From positions 62,001-126,000 of the forward strand of contig NZ_BBIV01000010.1 in assembly GCF_000730665.1 (NCBI RefSeq): a stretch of 64,000 nt of DNA, read 5' to 3'. The notes beneath the pieces are model-generated. The model saw nothing but the letters and a program-made list of their open reading frames with translations, was not told where the DNA came from and ran no database searches. Shown in pieces: positions 25,250 to 33,590 of the stretch. This DNA is from Pseudomonas plecoglossicida NBRC 103162 = DSM 15088 (GTDB taxonomy: Bacteria > Pseudomonadota > Gammaproteobacteria > Pseudomonadales > Pseudomonadaceae). Numbering within the stretch: position 1 is the first letter of the stretch; the number at the start of each line of letters is the position of its first letter. A program made the translations under genes and the position numbers.

Positions 25250-26120
25250 GCCGAGCGGCATGCTCGGTGAACAGGCGCACCGGTTCGGCGCCCTTGCCCA
25301 CGGCGCCGAGCGACTGATTGACGATGTCCAGATGGTCGAGCGGGTAGTCGTCACCAATCACCTGGCCTAGATGCGAGCTGAAGCGCCCGACCATCCCGTC
25401 GCAGTGGGCCTTTTCCTTGACGAAGCTGCGTGCGAACAGGCGACAGAAGCGATTGCTGCCGTCGAAGCGGTTGCGTCCCTGGTCGGTAAACCCGGGCTGG
25501 AGGGTGCCCGACCAGGAGTAGTAGCGAACGCCGTTGACCTCGCCCGGCCCTTCCCCACCCCAGGTTTCGGGCAAGCCCTGTGGGTAGGCTTGGTTGAACA
25601 GCGCCACGCCTTCGCTGGTCAAGGACTGGTGCGAGGCATGTACGTCGACTGGCAGCGGGTCACGGCGCCAGCCGGTTTCCAGCCACACCAGCAACAGTGC
25701 CAGGCCGTGCAGCACAGCCTTCAGGATGCGCCCCTGGGGTGAGTCTCCTGGCGCGGTGCGTTCAAGGTGGTCAGCCAGTTCCGAGCCGTGGTTGGGCCCG
25801 GCCACCGAAGTCACCGAGGCGATCCGCTCAGGCCTTCTGGCAGCGGCGTAGCGGGCATCCAGGGCACCTTGGCTGTGGCCGATCAGGTTGACCTTGCTGG
25901 CGCCGGTGCGCTCACAGATGTCTTCGATGATCGCCAGCAACTGCTCGCCGCGCACCTCGCTGGCGTGCAACGGCGAAACCTGCACAGGGAACACCTGCGC
26001 CCCGCCCTTGCGCAAGGCCGGCACGATGCCGAACCAGTAGGGATAGAGCAGCACCCTGACGAAGCCGAGCATCCCCGGTACCAGCACCAGCGGGTATCGC
26101 GTGGCCAATTCCTGTCCCAT
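25230..26120 (-). CDS. Triacylglycerol lipase, family I, without signal peptide
   Basis: A 296-residue alpha/beta hydrolase closely resembling secreted LipA of P. aeruginosa. It has the oxyanion segment YPLVLVPGMLGF, nucleophile S83 in LIGHSQGALDARY, YSWSG, the acidic residue in HCDGMVGRFSSHLG and the histidine in YPLDHLDIVNQ. Unlike LipA it starts directly at the mature fold (MGQELATRYP) and lacks the disulfide cysteines. No foldase gene (lif) is adjacent. This layout resembles Proteus-type family I lipases, which need neither signal peptide nor foldase. Start ATG 26120 is preferred; the upstream extension in frame has no lipase character. Confidence 0.88.
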   Translation of the reverse strand: MGQELATRYPLVLVPGMLGFVRVLLYPYWFGIVPALRKGGAQVFPVQVSPLHASEVRGEQLLAIIEDICERTGASKVNLIGHSQGALDARYAAARRPERIASVTSVAGPNHGSELADHLERTAPGDSPQGRILKAVLHGLALLLVWLETGWRRDPLPVDVHASHQSLTSEGVALFNQAYPQGLPETWGGEGPGEVNGVRYYSWSGTLQPGFTDQGRNRFDGSNRFCRLFARSFVKEKAHCDGMVGRFSSHLGQVIGDDYPLDHLDIVNQSLGAVGKGAEPVRLFTEHAARLKAAGL

Positions 26121-26244
26121 TGCCCTAGCCCCTTTCCGTGGACGATCGGCCCACACTACAGCGGCCATGATGACCATCGCAATCGAACTCCTGACGCGCG
26201 CTGCGGTTCCAAACCAGAACAGACCCTGTGCAAGGAGCGGGACC

Positions 26245-26604
26245 ATGTACAAGCAGACCCTGGCAATCCTTCTAGCAAGCGCCACCCTGGCCGCCTGCGG
26301 CAGCCGCCCGGAAAACCCGGTCGACTACGTTACCTACCGCGACGAACCGCTGGTCAAGCAGGTGGAAAACGGCATGACCATGCAGAAGGTCATCGCGATC
26401 GGCGGCAGCCCGTCCAACGTGATCGATTTGCCGCACGGGGGCACCTGCAACGACTACATCCTCAACCGCGACGGCCAGCAACAGCCCTACTACGTGCGTT
26501 TCGACGCCACCGGCCATGTCGATGCCAAGGGCTTCAAGACATGCAAGCAACGAGAAGAGGACAGCGAAGCCGTAAAGGACGCGAAAGCCTCCGTCACACC
26601 TTGA
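26245..26604 (+). CDS. osmE: Osmotically inducible lipoprotein OsmE
   Basis: A 119-residue lipoprotein with a lipobox LAAC at residues 15-18. The SmpA/OmlA-like OsmE domain follows (VDYVTYRDEPLVKQVENGMT, VIAIGGSPS, GGTCNDYIL). OsmE is induced by osmotic stress and stationary phase in enterics; its role is unclear. AAGGAGCGG precedes ATG 26245. It lies 30 bases upstream of the ferritin-like gene and may be cotranscribed as a stress pair. Confidence 0.9.
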   Translation: MYKQTLAILLASATLAACGSRPENPVDYVTYRDEPLVKQVENGMTMQKVIAIGGSPSNVIDLPHGGTCNDYILNRDGQQQPYYVRFDATGHVDAKGFKTCKQREEDSEAVKDAKASVTP

Positions 26605-26634
26605 CCCACCGTCCTGATCTGTTTGGAGACAACC

Positions 26635-27165
26635 ATGAGCAACGTTGAACTGACCGATGTGCAAACCCTGCGCAAGCGTGCCCGCCAGCATGTGGAACAA
26701 GGGGCCGTGACCGAGGGTTACCAGGCTGATAGAAAGGAAATCCTGCGCCTGCTCAACGAATCGCTGGCCACCGAACTGGTCTGCGTGTTGCGCTACAAGC
26801 GCCACTACTTCATGGCCAGCGGGATCAAGGCGAGTGTCGCGGCCGAAGAGTTCCTCGAGCATGCCACCGAGGAAGCCGAGCACGCCGACAAGCTGGCCGA
26901 ACGCATCGTGCAGCTGGGGGGGGAGCCTGACTTCAACCCGGACAACCTGACCAAGAACTCCCATGCCCAGTATGTGGCGGGCAATACGCTGAAGGAGATG
27001 GTGCTGGAGGACCTGGTGGCCGAGCGTATCGCGATCGACAGCTACCGGGAGATCATCCAGTACATCGGCGATACCGACCCGACTACCCGGCGTATCTTCG
27101 AAGACATCCTGGCGCAGGAAGAAGAGCACGCGGACGATATGTCCGATCTGCTGCAGGGGTTGTAA
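26635..27165 (+). CDS. Ferritin-like/bacterioferritin-type protein (Dps-like)
   Basis: A 176-residue four-helix-bundle protein. Diiron ligands are arranged as in bacterioferritins: E in NESLATELVCVLRYKRHYF, EEAEHADKLAERI and LAQEEEHADDM, i.e. three E/ExxH motifs. It would oxidise and store iron or protect DNA under stress. ATG 26635 follows TTGGAG at correct spacing. It lies directly after osmE and ends in a hairpin shared with the convergent asmA-like gene. Confidence 0.88.
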   Translation: MSNVELTDVQTLRKRARQHVEQGAVTEGYQADRKEILRLLNESLATELVCVLRYKRHYFMASGIKASVAAEEFLEHATEEAEHADKLAERIVQLGGEPDFNPDNLTKNSHAQYVAGNTLKEMVLEDLVAERIAIDSYREIIQYIGDTDPTTRRIFEDILAQEEEHADDMSDLLQGL

Positions 27166-27170
27166 TCGCT

Positions 27171-27193
27171 AAGGGCCGCTATGCGGCCCTTAC
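27171..27193. terminator. Bidirectional terminator between convergent genes
   Basis: TAAGGGCCGC-TAT-GCGGCCCTTA forms a 10-base stem with A/T ends between the ferritin-like gene and the convergent AsmA gene, whose stop lies inside the right arm. Confidence 0.75.
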
Positions 27194-29259
27194 TGTTTCT
27201 TGCCCTTCACCGCAGCCGGCGCCTTGCCCGCCTTCATCTGCTGCAGCAACGGCGTGCACTGATTAGGTTCATCTCCACTGCTCGGTGCCACCAGCGCCAG
27301 CAACCCCGCCGCCGGCCCCGCCACCACCCCCAACGCCACCATCCCCGCCCCGCGCAAGGCCAGCGGCACCGCCTGCACACCCGCGCTCGGCTTGGCGAAC
27401 GGCCCACGCACATACAGTGGCGAGCGCAGCGAGAACAACCGCAGCCCTTTGGATTCCGGGCTGATCTTCAAGTCCAGCTGCTCGCTGGCGAAATTGGCCG
27501 TGCCATTGATGTAGATGATCGCGTTCTCGGTGTCGAAGATGAACAGCCGCGTAGTCGCCAACCCATCCTTGATCCCGACATCGGCCGCCGCGCAATTGAT
27601 CTTCACATCCTCGTCACCAAACAGCTTGCCGACCACATAGTTGCCGACATTGAGCCCGGCGATTTCCATCAGGCTGCGGCTGATCGCACCATCGTTGATC
27701 AACATGCGCAGGTCGCCATTGGCCGTGCCCAGCAACGCCGACACCGAGTTGCCGCGGCCACTGATGTCGGCATCACCATTGAGTTCGCCAAAGCTGGTCT
27801 GCATGGGCGCAAAGGTGGGGAACAACTGCTTGAGCTTGAAGCCACGCGCAGTCAGTTGGGCACGCCCCTGCAGGGGCACGCTGCGCCCGTCCAGGCGGAT
27901 GTTCGAGGCCAGGTTGCCACCCGCCACGCCGAAGCGCAGCGGCTCCAGGCGCAACAGGCCGTCGTCGAGAATCACGTGGGCAGACAAATCATTGAAGGGC
28001 AGTTGTTCGCTATGGACGATGCGTTTACCGGCGAAGGTGACATCGGCATCCATGGCGCGCCAGCGTTCGGTGCGGAACTCTTCCACCGGCAGCACCTTGC
28101 CGGCCGGCTGCTTGCTGGCACCGCCACGGGCTTTCTGCTCGGCATTGGAGTCGGCGCCGATCAACGGCGCCAGGTCCTTGAACAGCAATTGATTGGAAAC
28201 CAGCTTGCCGGAGAGTTTGGGCCGCGGCTGGCTGGCGACGAACGCCAGGTCGCCGTGGATGTCACTGTCACCGATCTTGCCGTTGAAGCCCTGGTAATTG
28301 AAAGTCGCGCCCTCGGCCGCATGCAAGTTGGCGGTGAGGTGGCCATCGGTTTCATAGGCAGGGGTGTCGGGCAAGGTCACGCCGGTCAGCGGGTAGAGGT
28401 TGCCCAGGCTGGCACCCGACAAGCGCAGGCGCAGGTCGAGGGCGCCGAGGTTGCGCGGGTCGGTCAAGGTGCCGGCGAGTATCACGTGGGTATCGGCGAT
28501 GCGCACATCGACCTGCAACGGGAACGGCTGGCTGGCATCCTGCAGCGCCAGCAAGCCACCGATCTTACCTGTACCAGTAACCGGCTGGTCCTTGTAACGG
28601 CCCTTGGCCTTGAGCCCGAAGGCATAGTCCTGAGCGCCGCCGGCCTTTTCCGCGCTGGCCTTGCCGACGATATCGCTGAACGGGATCGGCTTGCCCAACG
28701 GGTCGATCTGCACCTTCATGCTGGTTTTCAGAGTTTGGTCATCGAAGCTGACCTTGCCTTGGTCGAAGCCGATTGCACCAATATCCAGCTGCCATTTTGA
28801 CGGCTCTGCGCTCTCGTCCTTGGGGCCGAAGTCGAAGGTCCAGTTGGCACGGCCATCGGCGAGGCGGGTCAGGCTGGCGGTGGGTTTCACCAGGTCGATC
28901 CGCGGGATGACGATCTGCTGGAACACCAGTGGCAGTGGCGCCAGGCGAAACTCGACGCGCTCGAGGCCGACCATCTGCGGCTCCTTGAGCCAGTCGGGGT
29001 TGCCCAGGGTCAGATTCTCGGCAGTGAAGCGGGGCCAGGGTACCCAGGCGCGCCAGCCGCCCTCTTCGGGTTCGGTGCGCCAGTGAACGGCGAGGTTGCC
29101 GTTGATTGCGAAGGGCCGTTGCAAGGCCTCGGAAACCTTCTCGTTGAGCAGCGGCTTGACACGGTTCCAGTCGAAAGTGGCGATCACCACGACCAGTATC
29201 GCCAGCAGGGTCAGCAGGGTGGTGAGGGTCCAGGGGAAGATTCTGGCGGGACGCGTCAT
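27190..29259 (-). CDS. AsmA family protein
   Basis: A 689-residue protein with one N-terminal membrane anchor (FPWTLTTLLTLLAILVVVIA). A long beta-rich periplasmic body with AsmA/YhdP character follows (DWNRVKPLLNEKVSEALQRP near residue 30; ALLGTANGDLRMLINDGAIS near residue 520). AsmA-like proteins are envelope bridges thought to move phospholipid between membranes. AGGAG precedes ATG 29259. The C-terminus ends with a short Lys-rich tail (KAPAAVKGKKQ). It is a monocistronic gene. Confidence 0.88.
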   Translation of the reverse strand: MTRPARIFPWTLTTLLTLLAILVVVIATFDWNRVKPLLNEKVSEALQRPFAINGNLAVHWRTEPEEGGWRAWVPWPRFTAENLTLGNPDWLKEPQMVGLERVEFRLAPLPLVFQQIVIPRIDLVKPTASLTRLADGRANWTFDFGPKDESAEPSKWQLDIGAIGFDQGKVSFDDQTLKTSMKVQIDPLGKPIPFSDIVGKASAEKAGGAQDYAFGLKAKGRYKDQPVTGTGKIGGLLALQDASQPFPLQVDVRIADTHVILAGTLTDPRNLGALDLRLRLSGASLGNLYPLTGVTLPDTPAYETDGHLTANLHAAEGATFNYQGFNGKIGDSDIHGDLAFVASQPRPKLSGKLVSNQLLFKDLAPLIGADSNAEQKARGGASKQPAGKVLPVEEFRTERWRAMDADVTFAGKRIVHSEQLPFNDLSAHVILDDGLLRLEPLRFGVAGGNLASNIRLDGRSVPLQGRAQLTARGFKLKQLFPTFAPMQTSFGELNGDADISGRGNSVSALLGTANGDLRMLINDGAISRSLMEIAGLNVGNYVVGKLFGDEDVKINCAAADVGIKDGLATTRLFIFDTENAIIYINGTANFASEQLDLKISPESKGLRLFSLRSPLYVRGPFAKPSAGVQAVPLALRGAGMVALGVVAGPAAGLLALVAPSSGDEPNQCTPLLQQMKAGKAPAAVKGKKQ

Positions 29260-29602
29260 TGCGTGGTTCTCCTGACGACATGGCACAAAGCGGGCACAGC
29301 GATGGCACTCAATATCTCGGACTGATGAAAACCCGTGGGGTTTTATCGGTGGCGTCCATGATAGCGAAGTTTTTCCGGGGCTCTGCCTCGGCTATTGGTC
29401 TGGGCTCGGTTGTTGGGCGACCATGAAAGGCTACCAGCAAAGAGCCATCACCCACTCCGCAAGCAGCGCAATAGAGCCTTTGCAAAGGTCTATCAATACG
29501 GTCGATTGTTACCATTACCCGTATGAACTTCTCTCTGGTGCCCCCGGGCGTAGCATTGGCTTCGTACCCACTTTCCCGCCCCACCCGAGGAGCACCGAGA
29601 TC
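29260..29602. other. 343-base intergenic region
   Basis: It contains the promoter regions of the divergent asmA-like gene and the repeat-protein gene. A small hairpin AAAACCC-GT-GGGGTTTT lies at 29328-29345. The sequence just before 29603 has a clear ribosome-binding site (CGAGGAGCACC). I see no gene. Confidence 0.6.
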
Positions 29603-30010
29603 ATGAAACGCACCCTGCTTACCCTGACCCTGTCTGTTCTGGCTGCCAATGCCTTCGCTGTACCTGCTGCCGATCAGCACCTGACCGCCGAATCGCGCTC
29701 CAGCGCCGCAGAAATCGCCCAACCGCTGAAAACCGTTGCCGAAGGCGGCTCGGATCGCCTGATCGAACGCAGTGGCCGCGTCGCCGAAGGTGGCTCGGAC
29801 CGCCTGATCGAACGCAGTGGCCGTGTCGCTGAAGGTGGTTCGGACCGCCTGATCGAACGCAGTGGCCGCGTTGCTGAGGGTGGCTCGGACCGTCTGATCG
29901 AACGCAGTGGCCGTGTAGCCGAAGGTGGCTCGGACCGTCTGATCGAACGCAGTGGCCGTGTAGCCGAAGGTGGCTCGGACCGTCTGGTTGAAATCAGCCG
30001 TGTGATCTGA
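29603..30010 (+). CDS. Secreted 15-residue-repeat protein of unknown function
   Basis: A 135-residue exported protein. The signal peptide is MKRTLLTLTLSVLAANAFA (cleavage after residue 19). A 25-residue spacer follows, then six tandem copies of a 15-residue unit beginning at V45, consensus VAEGGSDRLIERSGR; the last copy is degenerate (VAEGGSDRLVEISRV). Each unit is amphipathic and charge-balanced. Relatives in Pseudomonas are, as I recall, labelled 'phage infection protein', a name I cannot verify. GAGGAG precedes ATG 29603. It is followed by a strong terminator, so it is a single-gene unit. Confidence 0.8.
   Translation: MKRTLLTLTLSVLAANAFAVPAADQHLTAESRSSAAEIAQPLKTVAEGGSDRLIERSGRVAEGGSDRLIERSGRVAEGGSDRLIERSGRVAEGGSDRLIERSGRVAEGGSDRLIERSGRVAEGGSDRLVEISRVI
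29735..30004 (+). repeat. Six tandem 45-base coding repeats
   Basis: Six consecutive in-frame 45-base units run from 29735. Copies 4-6 share identical stretches (GCCGAAGGTGGCTCGGACCG), while copies 1-2 differ at third positions. The unit number could vary by slippage or recombination without changing frame. Confidence 0.9.
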
Positions 30011-30060
30011 TCACCATGGCCGAAAACTACAACCTGCATCACAGTGCCTGCTCTCCTCCC

Positions 30061-30092
30061 AGCCCGGTCCATTGACCGGGCTTCGTTTTTTT
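30061..30092 (+). terminator. Rho-independent terminator of the repeat-protein gene
   Basis: AGCCCGGTC-CATT-GACCGGGCT is followed by TCGTTTTTTT. The stem is perfect and GC-rich, 50 bases after the stop at 30010. Confidence 0.9.
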
Positions 30093-30131
30093 ATCTAGAG
30101 TGCCCAGCCTCACCGTCTCAGAATTCCTGCC

Positions 30132-30767
30132 ATGCTGCCGCGCGCCGAACAAAAGCAACAGACCCGCCAGGCTCTGCTGGATGCTGCCTGCCAGCTCATG
30201 GAGAGTGGTCGCGGCTTCGGCAGCATCAGCCTGCGAGAAGTCGCCAGGGCGGCAGGTATCGTCCCCACTGGCTTCTACCGGCACTTCACCGACATGGACG
30301 CCCTGGGCCTTGCCCTGGTCGCCGAAGTCGATACCACTTTTCGCCAGACCATCCGCCTGGTGCGCCAGAACGAATTCGAACTCGGCGGCATTACCGACGC
30401 CTCGGTGCGGATCTTTCTCGACGTGGTAGCGGCCCACCGCGCGCAGTTCCTGTTCCTTGCTCGCGAGCAGTACGGTGGCTCGCAAGCGGTCCGCCAAGCC
30501 ATTGCCCGCCTGCGCCAGGACATCAGTGACGACCTCTCCACCGACCTTGCGCGCATGAAGCGCTGGCAACACCTGGACAGCGCCGCTTTGGCGGTGATGG
30601 CCGACCTGGTGGTCAAGACCGTGTTCGCCACCCTGCCCGAGTTGATCGACAGCCCAGAGCAAGGTTATCCACAGGCGTTGACGGCGCAGGAGAAGATCAC
30701 CCAGCAATTGCGCTTCATCTTCGTCGGCGCGCGGCATTGGCAAGGGCTGGGCAACCCACAACCCTAG
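30132..30767 (+). CDS. TetR family regulator, FabR/DesT-like
   Basis: A 211-residue protein. The N-terminal helix-turn-helix block ([20 protein letters not shown], then [20 protein letters not shown]) closely resembles E. coli FabR ([21 protein letters not shown] as remembered). FabR/DesT repress unsaturated fatty acid synthesis genes in response to acyl-CoA composition. No fatty acid gene is adjacent, so the target is elsewhere. The gene has its own promoter after the upstream terminator. Confidence 0.82.
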   Translation: [211 protein letters not shown]

Positions 30768-30810
30768 TTCTGCTAACATGGCGCCCTGCCCGACAGCGAC
30801 GAGCGCCCAC

Positions 30811-31917
30811 ATGTCCAATCCACGCCCCACCCTGCCCGAACTGGCCCGCTTCAACCAGCACTTCGCCGAACGTATCGTGCCGCTGTGGCAAGGCCCGGGC
30901 TGGAATGCCGACCTGGCCCTGCCCTATGAAGCCCTGGACGCCCAGCACCGCCCGCTGCCGGTCCAGCGCTACCGGGCCATGGCCTGTGCGCGTCAGCTGT
31001 ACCTTTTCAGCAGCCGTATCGAGCAACCGGGCGCCGCCGAGCGCGCGGCGGCGCTGTTCCGCTCGCTGCAGCGGCATTTCCATGACGCCGAGAACGGTGG
31101 GTGGTTCTACAGCATCGACGCCGACGGCAAGCCGCTGGATCGACGCAAGGACCTCTACACCCACGCCTTCATCGTCTTCGCCTGCGCCCATTACTGGGGC
31201 AAGGTGCGCGAGAGCCTGGTGGAGTCGGCGCTGAATGCTGCGCTGGAGATCGTCGCCGAGCAGTTCGCCCGCGACGATGGCCTGTACGAGGCGAGCCTGG
31301 GCGAGGACTGGTCCGACCTGAGCAGCGGACCCCTGCAGAACCCGCAAATGCACCTGGCCGAGGCCTTCCTGCAAGTGCTCGCCGTGCGTGAAGACGAAGA
31401 CGTGCAACAGGACCTTCTGCAACTGTGTGAAGCGCTGCAGGCGCACTTCGTCGAACCGCAGCACGGGCTGATGCTGGAGAAGCCACGCGGTGCTGTGGAT
31501 AACTGGTTCGAGCCGGGCCATCAGTTCGAATGGTTCTACCTGCTGGAAACTTCGCCGCTGCTACGGGGTACGCCGTTGCATGCGTCCATCGACCGCGCGT
31601 TCGACTATGCCGAACGATGCGGGGTACGGAATGCGGCGGTACTGGCGATGCTCGATGTGGATGGCAAGGTGATCGATGCGACCCAGCGGATCTGGGCGCA
31701 GGCAGAGTATTTGCGGGCATTGGCCTTACGCGTCGGCCACGATGCCAGGTTGCTCGAACAGTTGCAGGCGATGAACAAGCGATTCCTGCGCGAGGACGGA
31801 TGGTTTGAGTGCCTGGACAGCAAAGGCGCCGTCAGCAGAGATGACATGCCTTCCACTACCCCTTACCACTTGGCGACCTGCCTGCAAGGATTGGGGCTGA
31901 ACGGCCAGAATAGATGA
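30811..31917 (+). CDS. AGE family (N-acylglucosamine 2-epimerase-like) isomerase
   Basis: A 368-residue (alpha/alpha)6-barrel protein. Characteristic segments are GGWFYSIDADGKPLDRRKDL, YTHAFIVFACAHYWG, QNPQMHLAEAFLQVL, WFEPGHQFEWFYLLE and TPYHLATCLQGL, with the His and Glu residues used by mannose/cellobiose epimerases and YihS-type aldose-ketose isomerases. It probably isomerises mannose or a related sugar; the substrate is not defined by sequence. ATG 30811 is chosen over 30778 because it begins the conserved region. Confidence 0.87.
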   Translation: MSNPRPTLPELARFNQHFAERIVPLWQGPGWNADLALPYEALDAQHRPLPVQRYRAMACARQLYLFSSRIEQPGAAERAAALFRSLQRHFHDAENGGWFYSIDADGKPLDRRKDLYTHAFIVFACAHYWGKVRESLVESALNAALEIVAEQFARDDGLYEASLGEDWSDLSSGPLQNPQMHLAEAFLQVLAVREDEDVQQDLLQLCEALQAHFVEPQHGLMLEKPRGAVDNWFEPGHQFEWFYLLETSPLLRGTPLHASIDRAFDYAERCGVRNAAVLAMLDVDGKVIDATQRIWAQAEYLRALALRVGHDARLLEQLQAMNKRFLREDGWFECLDSKGAVSRDDMPSTTPYHLATCLQGLGLNGQNR

Positions 31918-32051
31918 AAGCAATGCACCTGGAAGTGCTAGCGCCGTCCAACCAAGAACCTTTTCCTACAAAAACTTGCAACTTTGGAAGTAGGACTGAG
32001 CAAGTCGGGAGCGTTACCGTCTTTTAAATCATTCGCAACAGAGTGGATTAA

Positions 32052-32798
32052 ATGACACCTCCTTTGATGAAAGCCGAAGCGAAACAGGCACTTCTTGACT
32101 TCCTTGAGCAGGAAATCAACAGTGCCGCGCAGAACATTATCAACCTCAAGCATCGGCAAGATCACTATGCCTACGGTCAACTGCAGGTTTTCATAGCATT
32201 TCGCCGCATTCTTTCCGATACCGTCACAGACGATCTGGTCGAGTCCTCCTCAACAAGGTGCGACCTTGATCGAGGATTTCTGACTGCCGTGGAAAAGACC
32301 CTTTTCCAGCTGGGCCTGATCGAACAGGCGACCCTGAATCGCCTGTTCGAGTCGCAGCTCTCTCACAAACACAAACGCACAGCCGCTTCGCCACACGTAG
32401 CGGTGGACTACATTCAGAAATATACGTTCGCGGATGGTAAAAAGGAGCTGATACTCACCAGTGACCTTGACCGCCTCGCTCAGCTACCGACGCGGGAAGA
32501 TACTTCCGAGCCGGAGCCGCAACCTGTCAAAGCTCAAGTCAGGGATTTTCTGGACACTCAAATCAACGTCGCTGCGCAAAAGATCATCGATACCAGGCGC
32601 CTTGACTACGATGATTATTCCAATGGTGAGCTTGGCTACCTGTTGAACTTGAGGCGATGGATGGAAGGTACTTCCAACCCGCAGGATCTCGGCCTGCACG
32701 GCGCCGTTACGGATGTACTTCAACAAGCCGGAGCGATTGCTCAATGCAAAAGCTACCTCGATGGCCTCCTGCAACATGAGCCCGAAAACAAGGACTGA
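32052..32798 (+). CDS. Hypothetical protein with an internal duplication
   Basis: A 248-residue protein I do not recognise. Two halves are related: residues 7-54 (KAEAKQALLDFLEQEINSAA ... FIAFRRIL) and residues 160-205 (KAQVRDFLDTQINVAAQKII ... LLNLRRWMEG). A charged linker rich in T, E and P (PTREDTSEPEPQP) joins them. It is soluble, mainly helical, with no signal peptide. Base composition is visibly lower in GC than the neighbouring genes, suggesting acquisition. ATG 32052 has a weak GAGTGG site; ATG 32067 is an alternative. It could be an immunity or accessory protein; no function is assigned. Confidence 0.7.
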   Translation: MTPPLMKAEAKQALLDFLEQEINSAAQNIINLKHRQDHYAYGQLQVFIAFRRILSDTVTDDLVESSSTRCDLDRGFLTAVEKTLFQLGLIEQATLNRLFESQLSHKHKRTAASPHVAVDYIQKYTFADGKKELILTSDLDRLAQLPTREDTSEPEPQPVKAQVRDFLDTQINVAAQKIIDTRRLDYDDYSNGELGYLLNLRRWMEGTSNPQDLGLHGAVTDVLQQAGAIAQCKSYLDGLLQHEPENKD

Positions 32799-32822
32799 TC
32801 CGGGCACACATTGCGACAGGGT

Positions 32823-33590
32823 TTATCCCTTGGTCGAGCGATCGATCGAGAAACCCGCCCAGTCCTGGCTCACCGGCATCAGCTGCAGGCTGTTGATGTT
32901 GATGTGGGCCGGCTGGTTGAGGATCCAGAAGATGGTCTCGGCGATATCCTGCGGCTGGATCGGCTCGGCACCGGCATAGGTGGCGTCGTACTTGGCCTGG
33001 TCACCACCGAAGCGCACCAGCGAAAACTCGCTCTCGCACAGGCCCGGCTCGATGTTGCTGACGCGCACGCCAGTGCCACGCAGGTCACAGCGCAAGCTCA
33101 GCGAGAACTGGCCAACGAAAGCCTTGGTACCGCCATACACATTGCTGCCCGGGTAGGGGTAGTTGCCTGCCACGGAACCCACGTTGAGGATTGACGCGCC
33201 GCGACCATGGGCGATCAGGCGTGGCAGCAGCAAGCGGGTGGTGTACATCAGGCCCTTGATGTTGGTGTCGACCATGGTTTCCCAATCGTCGAGGCTGCAG
33301 TTCTGCGCCGCATCCACACCCAATGCCAGGCCTGCGTTATTGACCAGGCCGCGCAGCTTGTCGAAGCCGGCCGGCAGGGTGGCGATCGCCTGTTCCATGG
33401 CCTTGCGGTCGCGCACGTCGAGCACCAGGCCATGCACTTCGGTCTTGGCCGACAGCTCGGCGCACAGGGCATCCAGGCGCTCCTTGCGGCGCCCAGTGAG
33501 TACCAGCTTCCAGCCGGCGTCGGCGAAACGGCGGGCGGTGGCCTCGCCAAAACCGGAAGTCGCGCCAGTGATGAATACGGTGGACGTCAT
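32823..33590 (-). CDS. Short-chain dehydrogenase/reductase, YdfG-like
   Basis: A 255-residue NAD(P)-dependent oxidoreductase. The cofactor loop is TGATSGFG (residues 9-16), NNAG lies at 84-87, and the catalytic residues are S139 and Y152-x3-K156 (SNVYGGTKAFVG). The sequence resembles YdfG, which oxidises 3-hydroxy acids including L-allo-threonine and reduces malonic semialdehyde. ATG 33590 starts the fold exactly; a longer in-frame extension upstream is non-conserved. It is convergent with the orphan gene upstream in the window. Confidence 0.9.
   Translation of the reverse strand: MTSTVFITGATSGFGEATARRFADAGWKLVLTGRRKERLDALCAELSAKTEVHGLVLDVRDRKAMEQAIATLPAGFDKLRGLVNNAGLALGVDAAQNCSLDDWETMVDTNIKGLMYTTRLLLPRLIAHGRGASILNVGSVAGNYPYPGSNVYGGTKAFVGQFSLSLRCDLRGTGVRVSNIEPGLCESEFSLVRFGGDQAKYDATYAGAEPIQPQDIAETIFWILNQPAHININSLQLMPVSQDWAGFSIDRSTKG

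Noticed and set aside
29735..30004. Regular 45-base repeats considered as a CRISPR array
   Set aside because: The units are contiguous, with no spacers, and encode an in-frame protein repeat.
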